A stretch of 64,000 nt of DNA from Streptomyces diastatochromogenes (GCF_002242805.1 NZ_MCGQ01000023.1:248421-312420), one strand, 5' to 3'; positions 49,546 to 59,171 are shown, counted from the stretch's first letter. The notes: generated by a model from the letters alone, not told the origin. Numbers and translations are program-made.

Positions 49546-50630
49546 CACGCGCCGCCTTCCTGCCCGGCGACCACCGCGAGGATCTCCTCGTCGCCGACGA
49601 TGCCGAGCAGCTTGCCGTTCTCGACGACCTTGACCGGCTTGTCGGCCGCGAGCACCGCCCGGGTGGCCTCCTTCACCACGACGTCCGGGCCCAGCTCGGG
49701 ACCGTCCAGTTCGTCGCCGTCCTCCGGAGCACGCATGATCCAGCGCAGGGTGAGGACGTCGCCGCGCGGCACGTCCTTGACGAACTCGCGTACGTAGTCG
49801 TCGGCGGGGGCGCCCACCAGCTCGTCGCCGGTGCCGCACTGGACCATCTTGCCGTCGCGCATGATCAGGATGCGGTCGCCCAGCTTGAGGGCCTCGGAGA
49901 GGTCGTGGGTGATGAACACCATCGTCTTGCCGACCTCGTGGTGCAGCCGGATGACCTCGTTCTGCATGTCGCGGCGGATCAGCGGGTCGAGCGCCGAGAA
50001 CGGCTCGTCGAAGAAGAGCACGTCCGGGTCGCCGGCCAGCGCCCGGGCGAGGCCGACGCGCTGCTGCATACCGCCGGAGAGCTGGTCGGGGTAGGAGTTC
50101 TCGTAGCCCGCGAGGCCGACCAGCTCGACGACCTCCTGGGCCCGCCTGGTGCGTTCGGCCCTGCCCATGCCCCGGATCTCCAGCCCGAACGCCACGTTGT
50201 CCACGACACGGCGGTGGGGCAGCAGACCGAAGTGCTGGAAGACCATGGAGAACTTGCGGCGCCGCAGATCGCGCAGACGCTTGTCGTCCGCCTCGCGGAT
50301 GTCCTGGCCCTCGAAGACGACCTCACCGGCGGTGGGTTCGATCAGCCGGGTGAGACATCGCACCAGCGTGGACTTGCCCGAGCCGGACAGGCCCATGACG
50401 ACGAAGACCTCGCCGGGCGAGACGTCGAAGTTGACGTCGCGTACGGCGGCGGTGCATCCGGTGCGGTCCATGAGCTCGCGCCGGGTGAGCCCGCACAGCT
50501 CCTCGGAGCCCGGTACCTGGTCGGCCTTCGGCCCGAACACCTTCCACAGCCTGCGCACGGATATGACCGGGGTGGAGCCCGAGTCCTGGGGCGTGCCGCG
50601 CCGCTGCGGCACCTCGGTCTGTGTGGTCAC
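49545..50630 (-). CDS. opuAA: Glycine betaine ABC transporter ATPase
   Basis: The 361-residue ATPase has Walker A GLSGSGKST, signature LSGGMQQRVGLARAL, Walker B VLFFDEPFSALDP and a C-terminal CBS-type region typical of ProV/OpuAA ionic-strength sensing. GTG at 50630 follows GAGG. It lies 20 bp after betB and overlaps the permease gene. Confidence 0.94.
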   Translation of the reverse strand: MTTQTEVPQRRGTPQDSGSTPVISVRRLWKVFGPKADQVPGSEELCGLTRRELMDRTGCTAAVRDVNFDVSPGEVFVVMGLSGSGKSTLVRCLTRLIEPTAGEVVFEGQDIREADDKRLRDLRRRKFSMVFQHFGLLPHRRVVDNVAFGLEIRGMGRAERTRRAQEVVELVGLAGYENSYPDQLSGGMQQRVGLARALAGDPDVLFFDEPFSALDPLIRRDMQNEVIRLHHEVGKTMVFITHDLSEALKLGDRILIMRDGKMVQCGTGDELVGAPADDYVREFVKDVPRGDVLTLRWIMRAPEDGDELDGPELGPDVVVKEATRAVLAADKPVKVVENGKLLGIVGDEEILAVVAGQEGGA

Positions 50631-50650
50631 GTTCGACCTCTTTTCGGCGT

Positions 50651-52120
50651 TCAGCCGCGGAACCAGTGCTGCGGCCGGGGTTGGATGTTCTGCCAGATGT
50701 GCTTGGGCTCTCGGTACTCGTTCAGGCCGGTCGGTCCCAGCTCCCGACCCACGCCCGAATGCCCGAACCCACCCCATTCCGCCTGCGGCACATAGGGGTG
50801 GTAGTCGTTGATCCACACGGTGCCGTGGCGCAGCCGCCGGGCGACCCGCTGAGCCTTGCCGGCGTCCTGCGTCCAGACGGCTCCGGCGAGTCCGTACTCG
50901 GTGTCGTTGGCGATGCGTACGGCGTCGTCCTCGTCGGTGAAGCGCTCGACGGTGAGCACGGGCCCGAAGGACTCCTCGTGCACCACACGCATGTCCTGCC
51001 GGCACTCGTCGAGCACGGTGGGCGGGTAGTAGTGGCCGTTCGCCAGCGCGGGGTCGTCGGGCCGTGCGCCACCGCAGCGCAGTACGGCGCCCTCGGCGAG
51101 GCCGGCCGCGACGTACGCCTCGACCTTCTCCCGGTGCTGCGCGGAGATCAGTGCTCCGGTCTCGGCCTCGGGGTCGAAGGGGCCGCCGAGGCGGATCTGC
51201 CGGGCACGGCGGACGATCTCGTCGACGAAGGCATCGTGCAGGGAGTCCTCGACGATCAGCCGCGCACCGGCCGAGCAGACCTGGCCCGAGTGCAGGAAGA
51301 CGGCCGTGAGGGCGAAGTCGACGGCCGTCTCGAAGTCGGCGTCGGCGAAGACGACGTTGGGGTTCTTGCCGCCGAGTTCCAGCGCCACCTTCTTCACGCC
51401 GGCGGCCGCGGCGGCCATGATGCGCTTGCCGGTCTCCAGGCCCCCGGTGAAGGAGACCATGTCGACGGCGGGGTCTTCGGAGAGCGGTGCGCCCACCTCG
51501 GGCCCGCTGCCCAGGACGAGATTGGCGGCGCCGGCCGGGAGCCCGGCCTCCTCGAGCGCCCGCATCAGCAGGATCGAGGTGGAGGGGGTGAGTTCACTGG
51601 GCTTGAGGACGACCGTGTTGCCCGCCAGGAGAGCGGGTGCCACCTTCCAGGACGCCTGGAGCAGCGGGTAGTTCCACGGGGTGATCAGCCCGCACACGCC
51701 GACCGGCTCGTACACGACGCGGCTGACGGCGTCGTCGCGGCCGGCGTCGATCACGCGGCCGGCGTCGGTGCCCCCGATGCCGCCGTAGTATCGGAAGCAG
51801 GCGACGACGTCGGCGATGTCGTACTCGCTCTCCACCAGCCGTTTTCCGGTGTCCAGGGATTCGGCGCGGGCGAATTCCTTGGCGTCGCGCTCGATGAGGT
51901 CGGCGGTGCGCAGCAGCAGTGCGCCGCGCTCCCGCTCCGGGGTGCGCGGCCAGGGCCCCTCGTCGAAGGCACGGCGGGCTGCGGCGATCGCCGCCTCCGT
52001 GTCGGGGCGCGTTCCCTCCGACACGGTCGCCGCGAGCGCGCCGTCGGCGGGACAGCGGATGTCCCGGTGCCCATCGGCCACCGGATCCCGCCATTCACCA
52101 TCCACATACAGGTCTGCCAC
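50651..52120 (-). CDS. betB: Betaine aldehyde dehydrogenase
   Basis: The 489-residue aldehyde dehydrogenase has catalytic Glu in KVALELGGKNPN, catalytic Cys in HSGQVCSAG and PWNYPLLQASWK at the cofactor site. The context with betA, a betaine transporter and betaine demethylation defines the substrate as betaine aldehyde. ATG at 52120. First gene of the operon betB-opuAA-opuAB-opuAC. A tandem operator begins 26 bp upstream. Confidence 0.92.
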   Translation of the reverse strand: MADLYVDGEWRDPVADGHRDIRCPADGALAATVSEGTRPDTEAAIAAARRAFDEGPWPRTPERERGALLLRTADLIERDAKEFARAESLDTGKRLVESEYDIADVVACFRYYGGIGGTDAGRVIDAGRDDAVSRVVYEPVGVCGLITPWNYPLLQASWKVAPALLAGNTVVLKPSELTPSTSILLMRALEEAGLPAGAANLVLGSGPEVGAPLSEDPAVDMVSFTGGLETGKRIMAAAAAGVKKVALELGGKNPNVVFADADFETAVDFALTAVFLHSGQVCSAGARLIVEDSLHDAFVDEIVRRARQIRLGGPFDPEAETGALISAQHREKVEAYVAAGLAEGAVLRCGGARPDDPALANGHYYPPTVLDECRQDMRVVHEESFGPVLTVERFTDEDDAVRIANDTEYGLAGAVWTQDAGKAQRVARRLRHGTVWINDYHPYVPQAEWGGFGHSGVGRELGPTGLNEYREPKHIWQNIQPRPQHWFRG

Positions 52121-52145
52121 GCGCCGAGCCTTTCAATTGAAGTTC

Positions 52146-52181
52146 GTTGCGCATCGTGCACCCGATTGCTTGTGGTGGAAC
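52146..52181. promoter_or_regulatory. Betaine-regulon tandem operator 2 (betB)
   Basis: Sites at 52146-52162 (GTTGCGCATCGTGCACC) and 52165-52181 (ATTGCTTGTGGTGGAAC), 19 bp apart, upstream of betB. Confidence 0.65.
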
Positions 52182-52288
52182 ACCCTGGCGAATGTCCAGA
52201 CAGACGTCAAGAGGTTGGCAGATGACGATTTCGCCTTGTGATCACTTAACCGGCCACCCTTGACCGCAGGCGGCACCGAGCCGACCAT

Positions 52289-52324
52289 GTTGCGTATCGC
52301 TCACCATGTTGTGCATTACGCACC
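52289..52324. promoter_or_regulatory. Betaine-regulon tandem operator 3 (purU)
   Basis: GTTGCGTATCGCTCACC and GTTGTGCATTACGCACC, 19 bp apart. The element ends 13 bp before the purU start. Confidence 0.68.
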
Positions 52325-52337
52325 AGCGGAGGCTGAC

Positions 52338-53219
52338 GTGTCCCCTCAGTTCACTCGACCGCAACCTGGCCGTGAGTTCGTCCTGACCCTCTCCTGTCCC
52401 GACAGAGCCGGGCTGGTCCACGCCGTGAGCGGCTTTCTCGTCAGGAACTCCGGCAACATCCTGGAGAGCCAGCAGTTCGACGATCGCCTCCAGGACCGCT
52501 TCTTCATGCGGGTCCACTTCGATGTTTCCGATCCGAGCACGGAACTGGAACATCTGCGTGACCGGTTCGGCCCCGTAGCCCAGGCCTACGGCATCTCCTG
52601 GACCCTGCGGGACGCCTCGACCCCGACCCGGACGCTGATCATGGTGTCCAGGTTCGGGCACTGCCTCAACGACCTGCTCTTCCGCCGGCACACCGGCTCC
52701 CTCAACATCGAGATCCCCGCGATCGTCTCCAACCACCGGGACTTCGAGGGACTCGCGGAGAGCTACGGCATCCCCTTCCACCACATCCCGGTGACCAGGG
52801 AGACCAAGTCCGAGGCCGAGGCACGGCTGCTGGAGCTGGTGCACGACCTGGACATCGACCTGGTGGTGCTGGCCCGCTACATGCAGATCCTCTCCGACGA
52901 CCTGTGCAAGCAGTTGGAGGGCCGGGCCATCAACATCCACCACTCCTTCCTGCCCAGCTTCAAGGGCGCACGCCCGTACGAGCAGGCCTACGACCGCGGA
53001 GTGAAGCTCGTCGGCGCGACGGCGCACTACGTGACGCCGGACCTGGACGAGGGCCAGATCATCGACCAGGACGTGGTCAGGGTGGACCACTCGCTCGACC
53101 CCGGGGAGCTGGTCACGGTCGGGCGGGACGTGGAGGCACAGGTGCTCGCGCACGCCGTGAAGTGGCACAGCGAGAGCCGCGTGATGATCGACGGCAACCG
53201 CACGGTGGTCTTCCGCTGA
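52338..53219 (+). CDS. purU: Formyltetrahydrofolate deformylase
   Basis: The 293-residue enzyme has an N-terminal ACT domain (LSCPDRAGLVHAVSGFLV) and a formyltransferase-like catalytic domain with INIHHSFLPSFKGARPYEQA and GATAHYVTPDLDEGQIIDQD (Asn, His, Asp). It splits 10-formyl-THF to formate and THF, regenerating THF for the demethylases. GTG at 52338 follows GGAGG; upstream starts would run through the operator. Divergent from betB. Confidence 0.96.
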   Translation: MSPQFTRPQPGREFVLTLSCPDRAGLVHAVSGFLVRNSGNILESQQFDDRLQDRFFMRVHFDVSDPSTELEHLRDRFGPVAQAYGISWTLRDASTPTRTLIMVSRFGHCLNDLLFRRHTGSLNIEIPAIVSNHRDFEGLAESYGIPFHHIPVTRETKSEAEARLLELVHDLDIDLVVLARYMQILSDDLCKQLEGRAINIHHSFLPSFKGARPYEQAYDRGVKLVGATAHYVTPDLDEGQIIDQDVVRVDHSLDPGELVTVGRDVEAQVLAHAVKWHSESRVMIDGNRTVVFR

Positions 53220-53237
53220 GCGATACGGCACGACGGC

Positions 53238-53263
53238 GGGCGGGCTGGACCTCCAGCCCGCCC
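53238..53263. terminator. Bidirectional terminator between purU and the MTHFR-like gene
   Basis: GGGCGGGCTGG pairs with CCAGCCCGCCC (11 bp, 4-nt loop) between two convergent stops. Confidence 0.75.
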
Positions 53264-53285
53264 CTTCTCTGTATACGGCGACCTT

Positions 53286-54122
53286 TCAGCCGCCCAGCCG
53301 GTCCAGCAGTGCGCGGCGCCAGCGTTCCGTCTCGGCGATCTGATTGAAGGTGAACAGGTGCAGGCCCGCCACCCCCGCCGAAGGCACGGTCATCGCCTGC
53401 TCGCTTCGCGCCAGCAGCCGGACGGGTGAGTACCCGCCGGGCGCCGCGAACCGCAGGAACCAGGAGGCGTGCTTCGTCAGGAAGCGCGTCGACTCCCCCA
53501 CCCCGATCTTCGTCGCCATCGCCATCAGCTTCGCCCGCTGCACGGGCCCGGCGACACCCACGTACACGGGCAGGGCGACGTCCCGGCGCCGTATCCGGCC
53601 GATCCACTCCCCCAGCACCCGCGGGTCGAAGCAGAGATTGCTCACGATGTACGTGGCGTGCTCCCGCTTGTCCCACATCGCCTGGATGGTGATGTCGTCG
53701 TGGATCAGGGGATGGCTCTCGGGGTAGCCGGTGACACCGACGTGGCTGAAGGGTCTGCCCAGTTCGCTCAGCCGGCGCAGCACCGGCAGCGCCCCCTCGT
53801 AGACCCCGGCGGGCGGGTCGGCGTCGCCTGCCGGGACGAAGACGTCGTCCACGGCCGCCTCACGGAGCCGGTCGACCACGTCCTTCAGATGCGCGTCGTC
53901 CCGCAGCAGCCGCGCCGGCACGTGCGGGACGACGCGGTAGCCGTGCGCCGCGAGCCGGGTGGCGAGATCGAGGGTCGGCTCCAGGCCCTTGACCGGCGAC
54001 GCCGTCACGGTGACGACGACGTCGCGCGGGACATGGGCGAGGACCTTGTCCTCGGTCGCCTTCGCGGGCAGCACCTCGTACCGGACGCTGCCCAGCAGCG
54101 CCCTCAGCCCGGCGGTGGCCAA
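53286..54122 (-). CDS. Methylenetetrahydrofolate reductase-like protein
   Basis: This 278-residue flavin-type TIM barrel resembles MetF and its short actinobacterial homologues (VVVTVTASPVKGLEPTLDLA, HVGVTGYPESHPLI, ATYIVSNLCFDP, KHASWFLRF). It may reduce methylene-THF or act as a related C1 enzyme. ATG at 54122 lies 3 nt after the betA stop, so the two are one transcript. Its place in this operon ties it to disposal of the methyl groups. Confidence 0.85.
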   Translation of the reverse strand: MATAGLRALLGSVRYEVLPAKATEDKVLAHVPRDVVVTVTASPVKGLEPTLDLATRLAAHGYRVVPHVPARLLRDDAHLKDVVDRLREAAVDDVFVPAGDADPPAGVYEGALPVLRRLSELGRPFSHVGVTGYPESHPLIHDDITIQAMWDKREHATYIVSNLCFDPRVLGEWIGRIRRRDVALPVYVGVAGPVQRAKLMAMATKIGVGESTRFLTKHASWFLRFAAPGGYSPVRLLARSEQAMTVPSAGVAGLHLFTFNQIAETERWRRALLDRLGG

Positions 54123-54125
54123 GGT

Positions 54126-55796
54126 CTACCCGACCTGCTTCCGGGCGTCACGGAGGCGGTAGTACGCGGCCTTCGACGGCGCCGCCGGCTCGTTGCCGAG
54201 GATCAGGTCGGCGGCCTTCTCGGCGATCATCATCACCGGTGCGTAGATGTTGCCGTTGGTGACGTAGGGCATGACGGAGGCGTCCACCACGCGCAGCCCC
54301 TCCAGCCCGTGCACCCGCATGCTGGCGGGGTCGACGACGGACATCTCGTCGGTGCCCATCTTGCAGGTGCAGGACGGGTGCAGAGCCGTCTCGCCCTCCT
54401 TGGCGACCCAGGCGAGGATCTCCTCGTCCGTCTCCACCCGCGGCCCCGGCGAGACCTCGCCGCCGTTGTACGGGGCGAGCCCGGGCTGGTTGAGGAGCTT
54501 GCGGGCCACGCGGATCGCCTCGACCCACTCGCGGCGGTCCTGCTCGGTGGAGAGGTAGTTGAAGCGCAGCGCGGGGTGTTCCCGCGGGTCCTTGCTCTTG
54601 ATCTTCACCGAGCCGATGGCGTCCGAGTACATGGGACCCACATGCACCTGGTAGCCGTGGCCACCGGCGGGCGAGGAGCCGTCGTAGCGGACCGCGACCG
54701 GGAGGAAGTGGAACATCAGGTTGGGGTAGTCCACGTCCTCGTTGCTGCGGGCGAACCCGCCGGCCTCGAAGTGGTTCGTGGCTGCCGGGCCCTTCCGGAA
54801 GAGCCACTGCAGCCCGATGAAGGGGGCGCGCCACTTCGCCATGTACGGCTGCATGGAGACGGGCTGCTTGCAGGCGTACTGGACGTAGACCTCCAGGTGG
54901 TCCTGCATGTTCTCGCCGACGCCCGGGAGGTCGTGGACGACGTCGATGCCCAGGGCGCTCAGCTCCTCCGCGTTGCCGACGCCGGAGAGCTGCAGGAGCT
55001 GCGGGGAGTTGATCGCGCCGCCGCACAGGATGACTTCCTTGGCACGGACCTGCTGGAGGGCGCCCTTGCCGCGCTGGTACTCGACGCCGACGGCCTTCTT
55101 GCCCTCGAAGAGCACGCGGGTCACGAGCGAGCGGGTCTTGACGGTGAGGTTGGGCCGCTTCCTGACCGGCTTGAGGTACGCCTTGGAGGCCGACAGGCGG
55201 CGGCCGCGGTGGACGTTGCGGTCGAACTTGGCGAAGCCTTCCTGCCGGTAGCCGTTGACGTCGTCCGTGGGCGCGTAGCCCGCTTCCTGGGTGGCCTTGA
55301 GGAAGGCGCCGAAGAGCGGGTTGGTCGCCGGGCCGCGTTCGAGGACGAGGGGGCCGTCATGGCCGCGGAACTCGTCGTCCGGGTCGGCCGCGAGACAGTT
55401 CTCCATCCGGCGGAAGTACGGCAGACAGTGCGCGTAGTCCCAGGTCTCCATGCCGGGGTCGGCCGCCCAGCGCTCGTAGTCCATGGGGTTGCCGCGCTGG
55501 AAGATCATGCCGTTGATGCTGCTGGAGCCGCCGAGCACCTTGCCGCGCGCGTGGTAGACGCGCCGGCCACCCATGTGGGGTTCGGGCTCGGACTCGTACT
55601 TCCAGTCGTAGAACCTGCTGCCGATCGGGTAGGTCAGCGCCGCGGGCATGTGGATGAAGACATCCCACGGGTAGTCGGACCGGCCGGCCTCCAGGACCAG
55701 GACCCGGTTGGCCGGGTCCGCGGAGAGCCTGTTCGCCAGTGCGCTGCCGGCCGAACCTCCACCGACGATGACGAAGTCGTATTGCAGGGGAGCCAT
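54126..55796 (-). CDS. betA: GMC oxidoreductase, choline dehydrogenase type
   Basis: The 556-residue FAD enzyme has FVIVGGGSAGSALANRLSAD, the GMC signatures around GKVLGGSSSINGMIFQRG and NSPQLLQLSGVG, and the catalytic His region ALHPSCTCKMG with NGNIYAPVMMIAEKAADLI. It oxidises choline to betaine aldehyde for BetB. ATG at 55796 is chosen over the frame to 55880, because the longer version would read through operator 4. Divergent from the iclR gene. Confidence 0.92.
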   Translation of the reverse strand: MAPLQYDFVIVGGGSAGSALANRLSADPANRVLVLEAGRSDYPWDVFIHMPAALTYPIGSRFYDWKYESEPEPHMGGRRVYHARGKVLGGSSSINGMIFQRGNPMDYERWAADPGMETWDYAHCLPYFRRMENCLAADPDDEFRGHDGPLVLERGPATNPLFGAFLKATQEAGYAPTDDVNGYRQEGFAKFDRNVHRGRRLSASKAYLKPVRKRPNLTVKTRSLVTRVLFEGKKAVGVEYQRGKGALQQVRAKEVILCGGAINSPQLLQLSGVGNAEELSALGIDVVHDLPGVGENMQDHLEVYVQYACKQPVSMQPYMAKWRAPFIGLQWLFRKGPAATNHFEAGGFARSNEDVDYPNLMFHFLPVAVRYDGSSPAGGHGYQVHVGPMYSDAIGSVKIKSKDPREHPALRFNYLSTEQDRREWVEAIRVARKLLNQPGLAPYNGGEVSPGPRVETDEEILAWVAKEGETALHPSCTCKMGTDEMSVVDPASMRVHGLEGLRVVDASVMPYVTNGNIYAPVMMIAEKAADLILGNEPAAPSKAAYYRLRDARKQVG

Positions 55797-55845
55797 GGTG
55801 CCTCGTCTCGCTCGCGCCGTAGATACGCGAGGCATGCTAAACCCA

Positions 55846-55881
55846 GTAGCGCTATGCGCACCAGGTTGCGAACAACGCAAC
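55846..55881. promoter_or_regulatory. Betaine-regulon tandem operator 4 (betA)
   Basis: GTAGCGCTATGCGCACC and the perfect-armed GTTGCGAACAACGCAAC, 19 bp apart, 50 bp upstream of betA. Confidence 0.72.
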
Positions 55882-55920
55882 TTCCGAGGTCTGCGTTTCG
55901 GTCCCGTTACTTGCGAGGGC

Positions 55921-55956
55921 GTTGTTTACTACGCGTATAGTTTCGCTGTGAGCAAC
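55921..55956. promoter_or_regulatory. Betaine-regulon tandem operator 5 (iclR)
   Basis: GTTGTTTACTACGCGTA and GTTTCGCTGTGAGCAAC, 19 bp apart. The second site covers the GTG start codon of the regulator, pointing to autorepression. Confidence 0.62.
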
Positions 55957-56745
55957 TACAGCAGCGAGTCTGAAACGTCCACGTCACAGGCCGGCGGAGT
56001 GCAGTCGGTCGACCGCGCCATCAGTGTGCTGGAGATCCTCGCCCAGCGCGGCGAAGCCGGCGTCAGCGAGGTGGCGGGCGAGATCGACGTCCATAAATCC
56101 ACCGCCTTCCGCCTGCTCGGCGCCCTGGAGGCGCGCGGCCTGGTGGAGCAGGCGGGCGAGCGCGGCAAGTACCGCCTCGGCTTCGGCATCGTACGCCTGG
56201 CCGGTGCGGTCACGGGACGCCTCGACATCACACAGCAGGGGCGCACGGTCTGCGAGCGTCTCGCCGAGGAGATCGGCGAGACCGTGAACATCGCCGTCAT
56301 GCAGGAGCACTACGCGATCAACCTCTACCAGGTGCGCGGCCCGGGAGCCATCGCCGCGCACAACTGGGTCGGGGAGCTGACCCCGCTGCACGCCACCTCC
56401 AGCGGCAAGATCCTGCTGGCCCACCTGCCCGCCCAGGAGCGCGCCACGCTGCTGTCCGAGGCCGGCCTGAAGAAGGTCACGCCGCGCACCATCACCGCGA
56501 AGACGAAGCTGGAGAAGAACCTCGCCGAGGCTCTGGAGCGCGGCTACGCCTGGACCCTGGAGGAGCTGGAGATCGGTCTCCACGCGATGGCGGCTCCCAT
56601 CCGCGACCGGGACGGCGAGGTCATCGCGGCGCTGAGCGCCTCCGGGCCCTCGTACCGGTTCACCGAGGAGCGGCTGCACGAGCTGTCCCCGGTGCTGCTC
56701 AAGGGCGCCGAGGAGATCAGCCACCGCATGGGCTATCTGGGCTGA
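55948..56745 (+). CDS. IclR-family regulator of the betaine genes
   Basis: The 265-residue protein has an N-terminal winged HTH (about 20-80: SVDRAISVLEILAQRGEAG, INVHKSTAFRLL-like segment) and a C-terminal IclR effector domain (LHATSSGKILLAHLP, AAPIRDRDGEVIAALSASG). It sits among the genes it probably controls and is the only regulator in the 23-kb region. The GTG at 55948 overlaps operator 5. The effector might be choline, betaine or a demethylated product. It converges on the Rieske oxygenase gene with a 1-bp gap. Confidence 0.93.
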   Translation: MSNYSSESETSTSQAGGVQSVDRAISVLEILAQRGEAGVSEVAGEIDVHKSTAFRLLGALEARGLVEQAGERGKYRLGFGIVRLAGAVTGRLDITQQGRTVCERLAEEIGETVNIAVMQEHYAINLYQVRGPGAIAAHNWVGELTPLHATSSGKILLAHLPAQERATLLSEAGLKKVTPRTITAKTKLEKNLAEALERGYAWTLEELEIGLHAMAAPIRDRDGEVIAALSASGPSYRFTEERLHELSPVLLKGAEEISHRMGYLG

Positions 56746-56746
56746 G

Positions 56747-57877
56747 TCACCCCTGGGGCGTTCCCAGGCGCTCGTTCACCCAGTCGTGGAAGGCACCGAT
56801 GTGGTGCTCGCTGGGCACCAGCACGCCACCCTTGGCGTACATCCGGGAGCTCATTCCGGGCTGTGTGCGCTCGCAGGCGTCGAAGTCCTGCAGATTGACC
56901 CGGTGGAAGAGTTCCACGGACCGGCTGACGTCCTTGCCGCTCTCGACGACGTGCGGGAGGTACAGCCAGTCGCACTCGACGATCGTGCGGTCCACAGCCA
57001 CCGGATACATGCGGTGGAAGATCACGTGGTCGGGGACGAGGTTGATGAAGACCTGCGGCTTGACGGTGATCGCGTAGTAGCGGCGGTCCTGGCCCTCGGC
57101 TACCCCGGGGATGCGGTCCAGGCCCTCGGAACCGTCGACGGTGAAGCCCCGCACCTCCTCGCCGAACTCGGCGCCATGGCCGACGTAGTACTGGGCGGCG
57201 TAGCCGTCCGCGAACTCCGGGAGCACTTCGGTGAGTTCGGGGTGGATGGTGGCGCAGTGGTAGCACTCCATGAAGTTCTCGATGATGAGCTTCCAGTTCG
57301 CCTTGACGTCGTAGACGATCCGCTTGCCGACGGAGAGGTTGTCGACGTCGTAGTGCTCGATCGACTCGACGTCGCCCAGCCGCCCGACGACCGCGCCGAT
57401 GACGTCCTCCTCGAAGGAGGGCGGGTTCTCCGCCAGGCAGACCCAGACATAGCCGAGCCATTCGCGCACGGCCACACTCACCAGGCCGTACTCGGTGCGG
57501 CCGACGTCGGGCATCTTGGTGAGGTTGGGCGCCGCGACGAGCTTGCCGTTCAGGTCGTACGTCCAGGCGTGGTACGGGCATTGGAAGGCCCGCTTCACCT
57601 CGCCGGTCTCCTCCGTGCAGAGCTTGGCTCCGCGGTGCCGGCAGACGTTGAAGTAGGCGCGGATCGAGTGGTCGCGGGCCCGGGTGACGAGAATGCTCTC
57701 GCGACCCACGTCGACGGTGCGGAAGGCGCCGGGCTTCGCCAGTTCGGAGGCGCGCGCGACGCAGAACCACATGGTCTCGAATATGCGCTCCTGCTCCTGG
57801 GCGAAGATCCCCGGATCCGTGTAGGAGGAGCCGGGGAGGGTGGCGATCAGGCTGTCCGGCAGGCTGGTCGAGGTCAC
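56747..57877 (-). CDS. gbcA: Rieske oxygenase, glycine betaine demethylase type
   Basis: The 376-residue alpha subunit has the Rieske ligands C79/H81 (NVCRHRG) and C100/H103 (CPYHAWTYD) and the mononuclear iron site in ENFMECYHCATIHPEL. GbcA-type enzymes hydroxylate a methyl of glycine betaine, releasing formaldehyde and dimethylglycine, which the next enzymes in this region use. GTG at 57877 has GAGGAG at 7 nt; ATG at 57916 is the alternative. Electrons probably come from the ferredoxin and reductase encoded just upstream. Confidence 0.9.
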   Translation of the reverse strand: MTSTSLPDSLIATLPGSSYTDPGIFAQEQERIFETMWFCVARASELAKPGAFRTVDVGRESILVTRARDHSIRAYFNVCRHRGAKLCTEETGEVKRAFQCPYHAWTYDLNGKLVAAPNLTKMPDVGRTEYGLVSVAVREWLGYVWVCLAENPPSFEEDVIGAVVGRLGDVESIEHYDVDNLSVGKRIVYDVKANWKLIIENFMECYHCATIHPELTEVLPEFADGYAAQYYVGHGAEFGEEVRGFTVDGSEGLDRIPGVAEGQDRRYYAITVKPQVFINLVPDHVIFHRMYPVAVDRTIVECDWLYLPHVVESGKDVSRSVELFHRVNLQDFDACERTQPGMSSRMYAKGGVLVPSEHHIGAFHDWVNERLGTPQG

Positions 57878-57943
57878 GGTGCACTCCTCGGGAGACGTCG
57901 TGGGGAGATCATTCACGCGCCGGGAAGAACGAGTCCGGACGGC

Positions 57944-57979
57944 GTTGTGTATGGAGCAACACTGCGTGCCATGAGCAAC
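57944..57979. promoter_or_regulatory. Betaine-regulon tandem operator 6 (Rieske oxygenase)
   Basis: GTTGTGTATGGAGCAAC and TGCGTGCCATGAGCAAC, 19 bp apart, 67 bp upstream of the oxygenase start. Confidence 0.7.
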
Positions 57980-58007
57980 CGCAGCATGGGATGCCTCAGG
58001 GGCGGTG

Positions 58008-59171
58008 TCAAGAGGTCGCAGCGGTGAGCTGCTTGCGCCAGCGGGTGAACAGCCGTGGCTGGTTCATCCCGAGCACGGCGACCGGATCCCCGGCACGCCG
58101 GTAGACGGCCAGGACGTCACGGTCGTCCGCGGCGCCCGCCTCGATGGTCACACTGTCGGCGCCGGCCGCGTGACCGACGAACTGGATCTTCACGCCGTAC
58201 TGGTCGGACCAGAAGTACGGCGGCCGCGGCACACCCGGTTCCACGGCACCCCCCGCCAGCAGCGTGGCGACGGCGGCGTCGGGGCGCTCCCGTGCACCGG
58301 TCCAGTGCTCGACGCGCCGGTGTGCGCCGGCGCGCGGGTCGTACCAGTTGGCGCAGTCGCCGACCGCGACCACTCCGGCCAAGCTGGTCCGGCCGTCCGC
58401 GCCGCACTTCACGCCGTTGTCGAGCAGGACGCCGGAGCCCTCCAGCCACTCGACGCACGGGCGTGCGCCCACGCCGACCACGACGATGTCGGCGGGGACG
58501 CTGCGGCCGTCCTCCAGCAGAACGGCCTCGACGCGGGTCTCCCCGCTCAGCCCCTTGACGCCCACGCCGCACAACAGCCGTACGCCATGGTCCGCGTGGA
58601 GGGCGGAGACGAGGGTGCCCATGGTCTCGCCGAGCGGTCCGGCGAGCGGTGTCGGGGCCACCTCCACGACGGTCACGTCGAGCCCGAGGGCGTACGCGGT
58701 GGAGGCGACCTCGGCCCCGATGAAGCCGCCGCCGATCACCACCAGGCGTCCGCCGCGGGCCAGTTCGTCCCGCAGGCCGCGGGCGTCATCCAGGGTGCGC
58801 AGGGTGTGCACTCCGGCCAGACCCTCGGAGCCGGGGAGGGTGCGCGCCGCGGCACCGGTCGCGATGACGACGCCGTCCGCCCGCACCTCCCGCCCGTCGG
58901 CGAGCCGGACGGTACGGTCGGTGCGGTCGAGGCCGACGGCACGGGTACCGAGCAGCCACTCCGCCCCCAGGTCCTCGCCGTCCGTCTCCAGCGCGAGTTC
59001 CGTCTCACCGAGGGTGCCGGCCAGGAACTCCTTGGACAGCGGGGGCCTGTCGTACGGGCGGTGGAGTTCGTCGCCGATGACGACCAGCCGCCCGTCGTAG
59101 CCCTGCTTGCGCAGCGAGCGGGCCGCCGAGAGGCCGGCCAGCGAGGCGCCGACCACGGCGACGGTCCTCAC
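58008..59171 (-). CDS. NAD(P)H-ferredoxin reductase of the Rieske system
   Basis: The 387-residue FAD protein has VAVVGASLAGLSAARSLRKQG (FAD), VVIGGGFIGAEVASTAYALG (NAD) and VVAVGDCANWYDP (second FAD contact), like the reductases of class IIB/III dioxygenases. It should pass electrons to the Rieske ferredoxin. GTG at 59171 overlaps the ferredoxin stop. This replaces the GbcB-type fused reductase of pseudomonads. Confidence 0.9.
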   Translation of the reverse strand: MRTVAVVGASLAGLSAARSLRKQGYDGRLVVIGDELHRPYDRPPLSKEFLAGTLGETELALETDGEDLGAEWLLGTRAVGLDRTDRTVRLADGREVRADGVVIATGAAARTLPGSEGLAGVHTLRTLDDARGLRDELARGGRLVVIGGGFIGAEVASTAYALGLDVTVVEVAPTPLAGPLGETMGTLVSALHADHGVRLLCGVGVKGLSGETRVEAVLLEDGRSVPADIVVVGVGARPCVEWLEGSGVLLDNGVKCGADGRTSLAGVVAVGDCANWYDPRAGAHRRVEHWTGARERPDAAVATLLAGGAVEPGVPRPPYFWSDQYGVKIQFVGHAAGADSVTIEAGAADDRDVLAVYRRAGDPVAVLGMNQPRLFTRWRKQLTAATS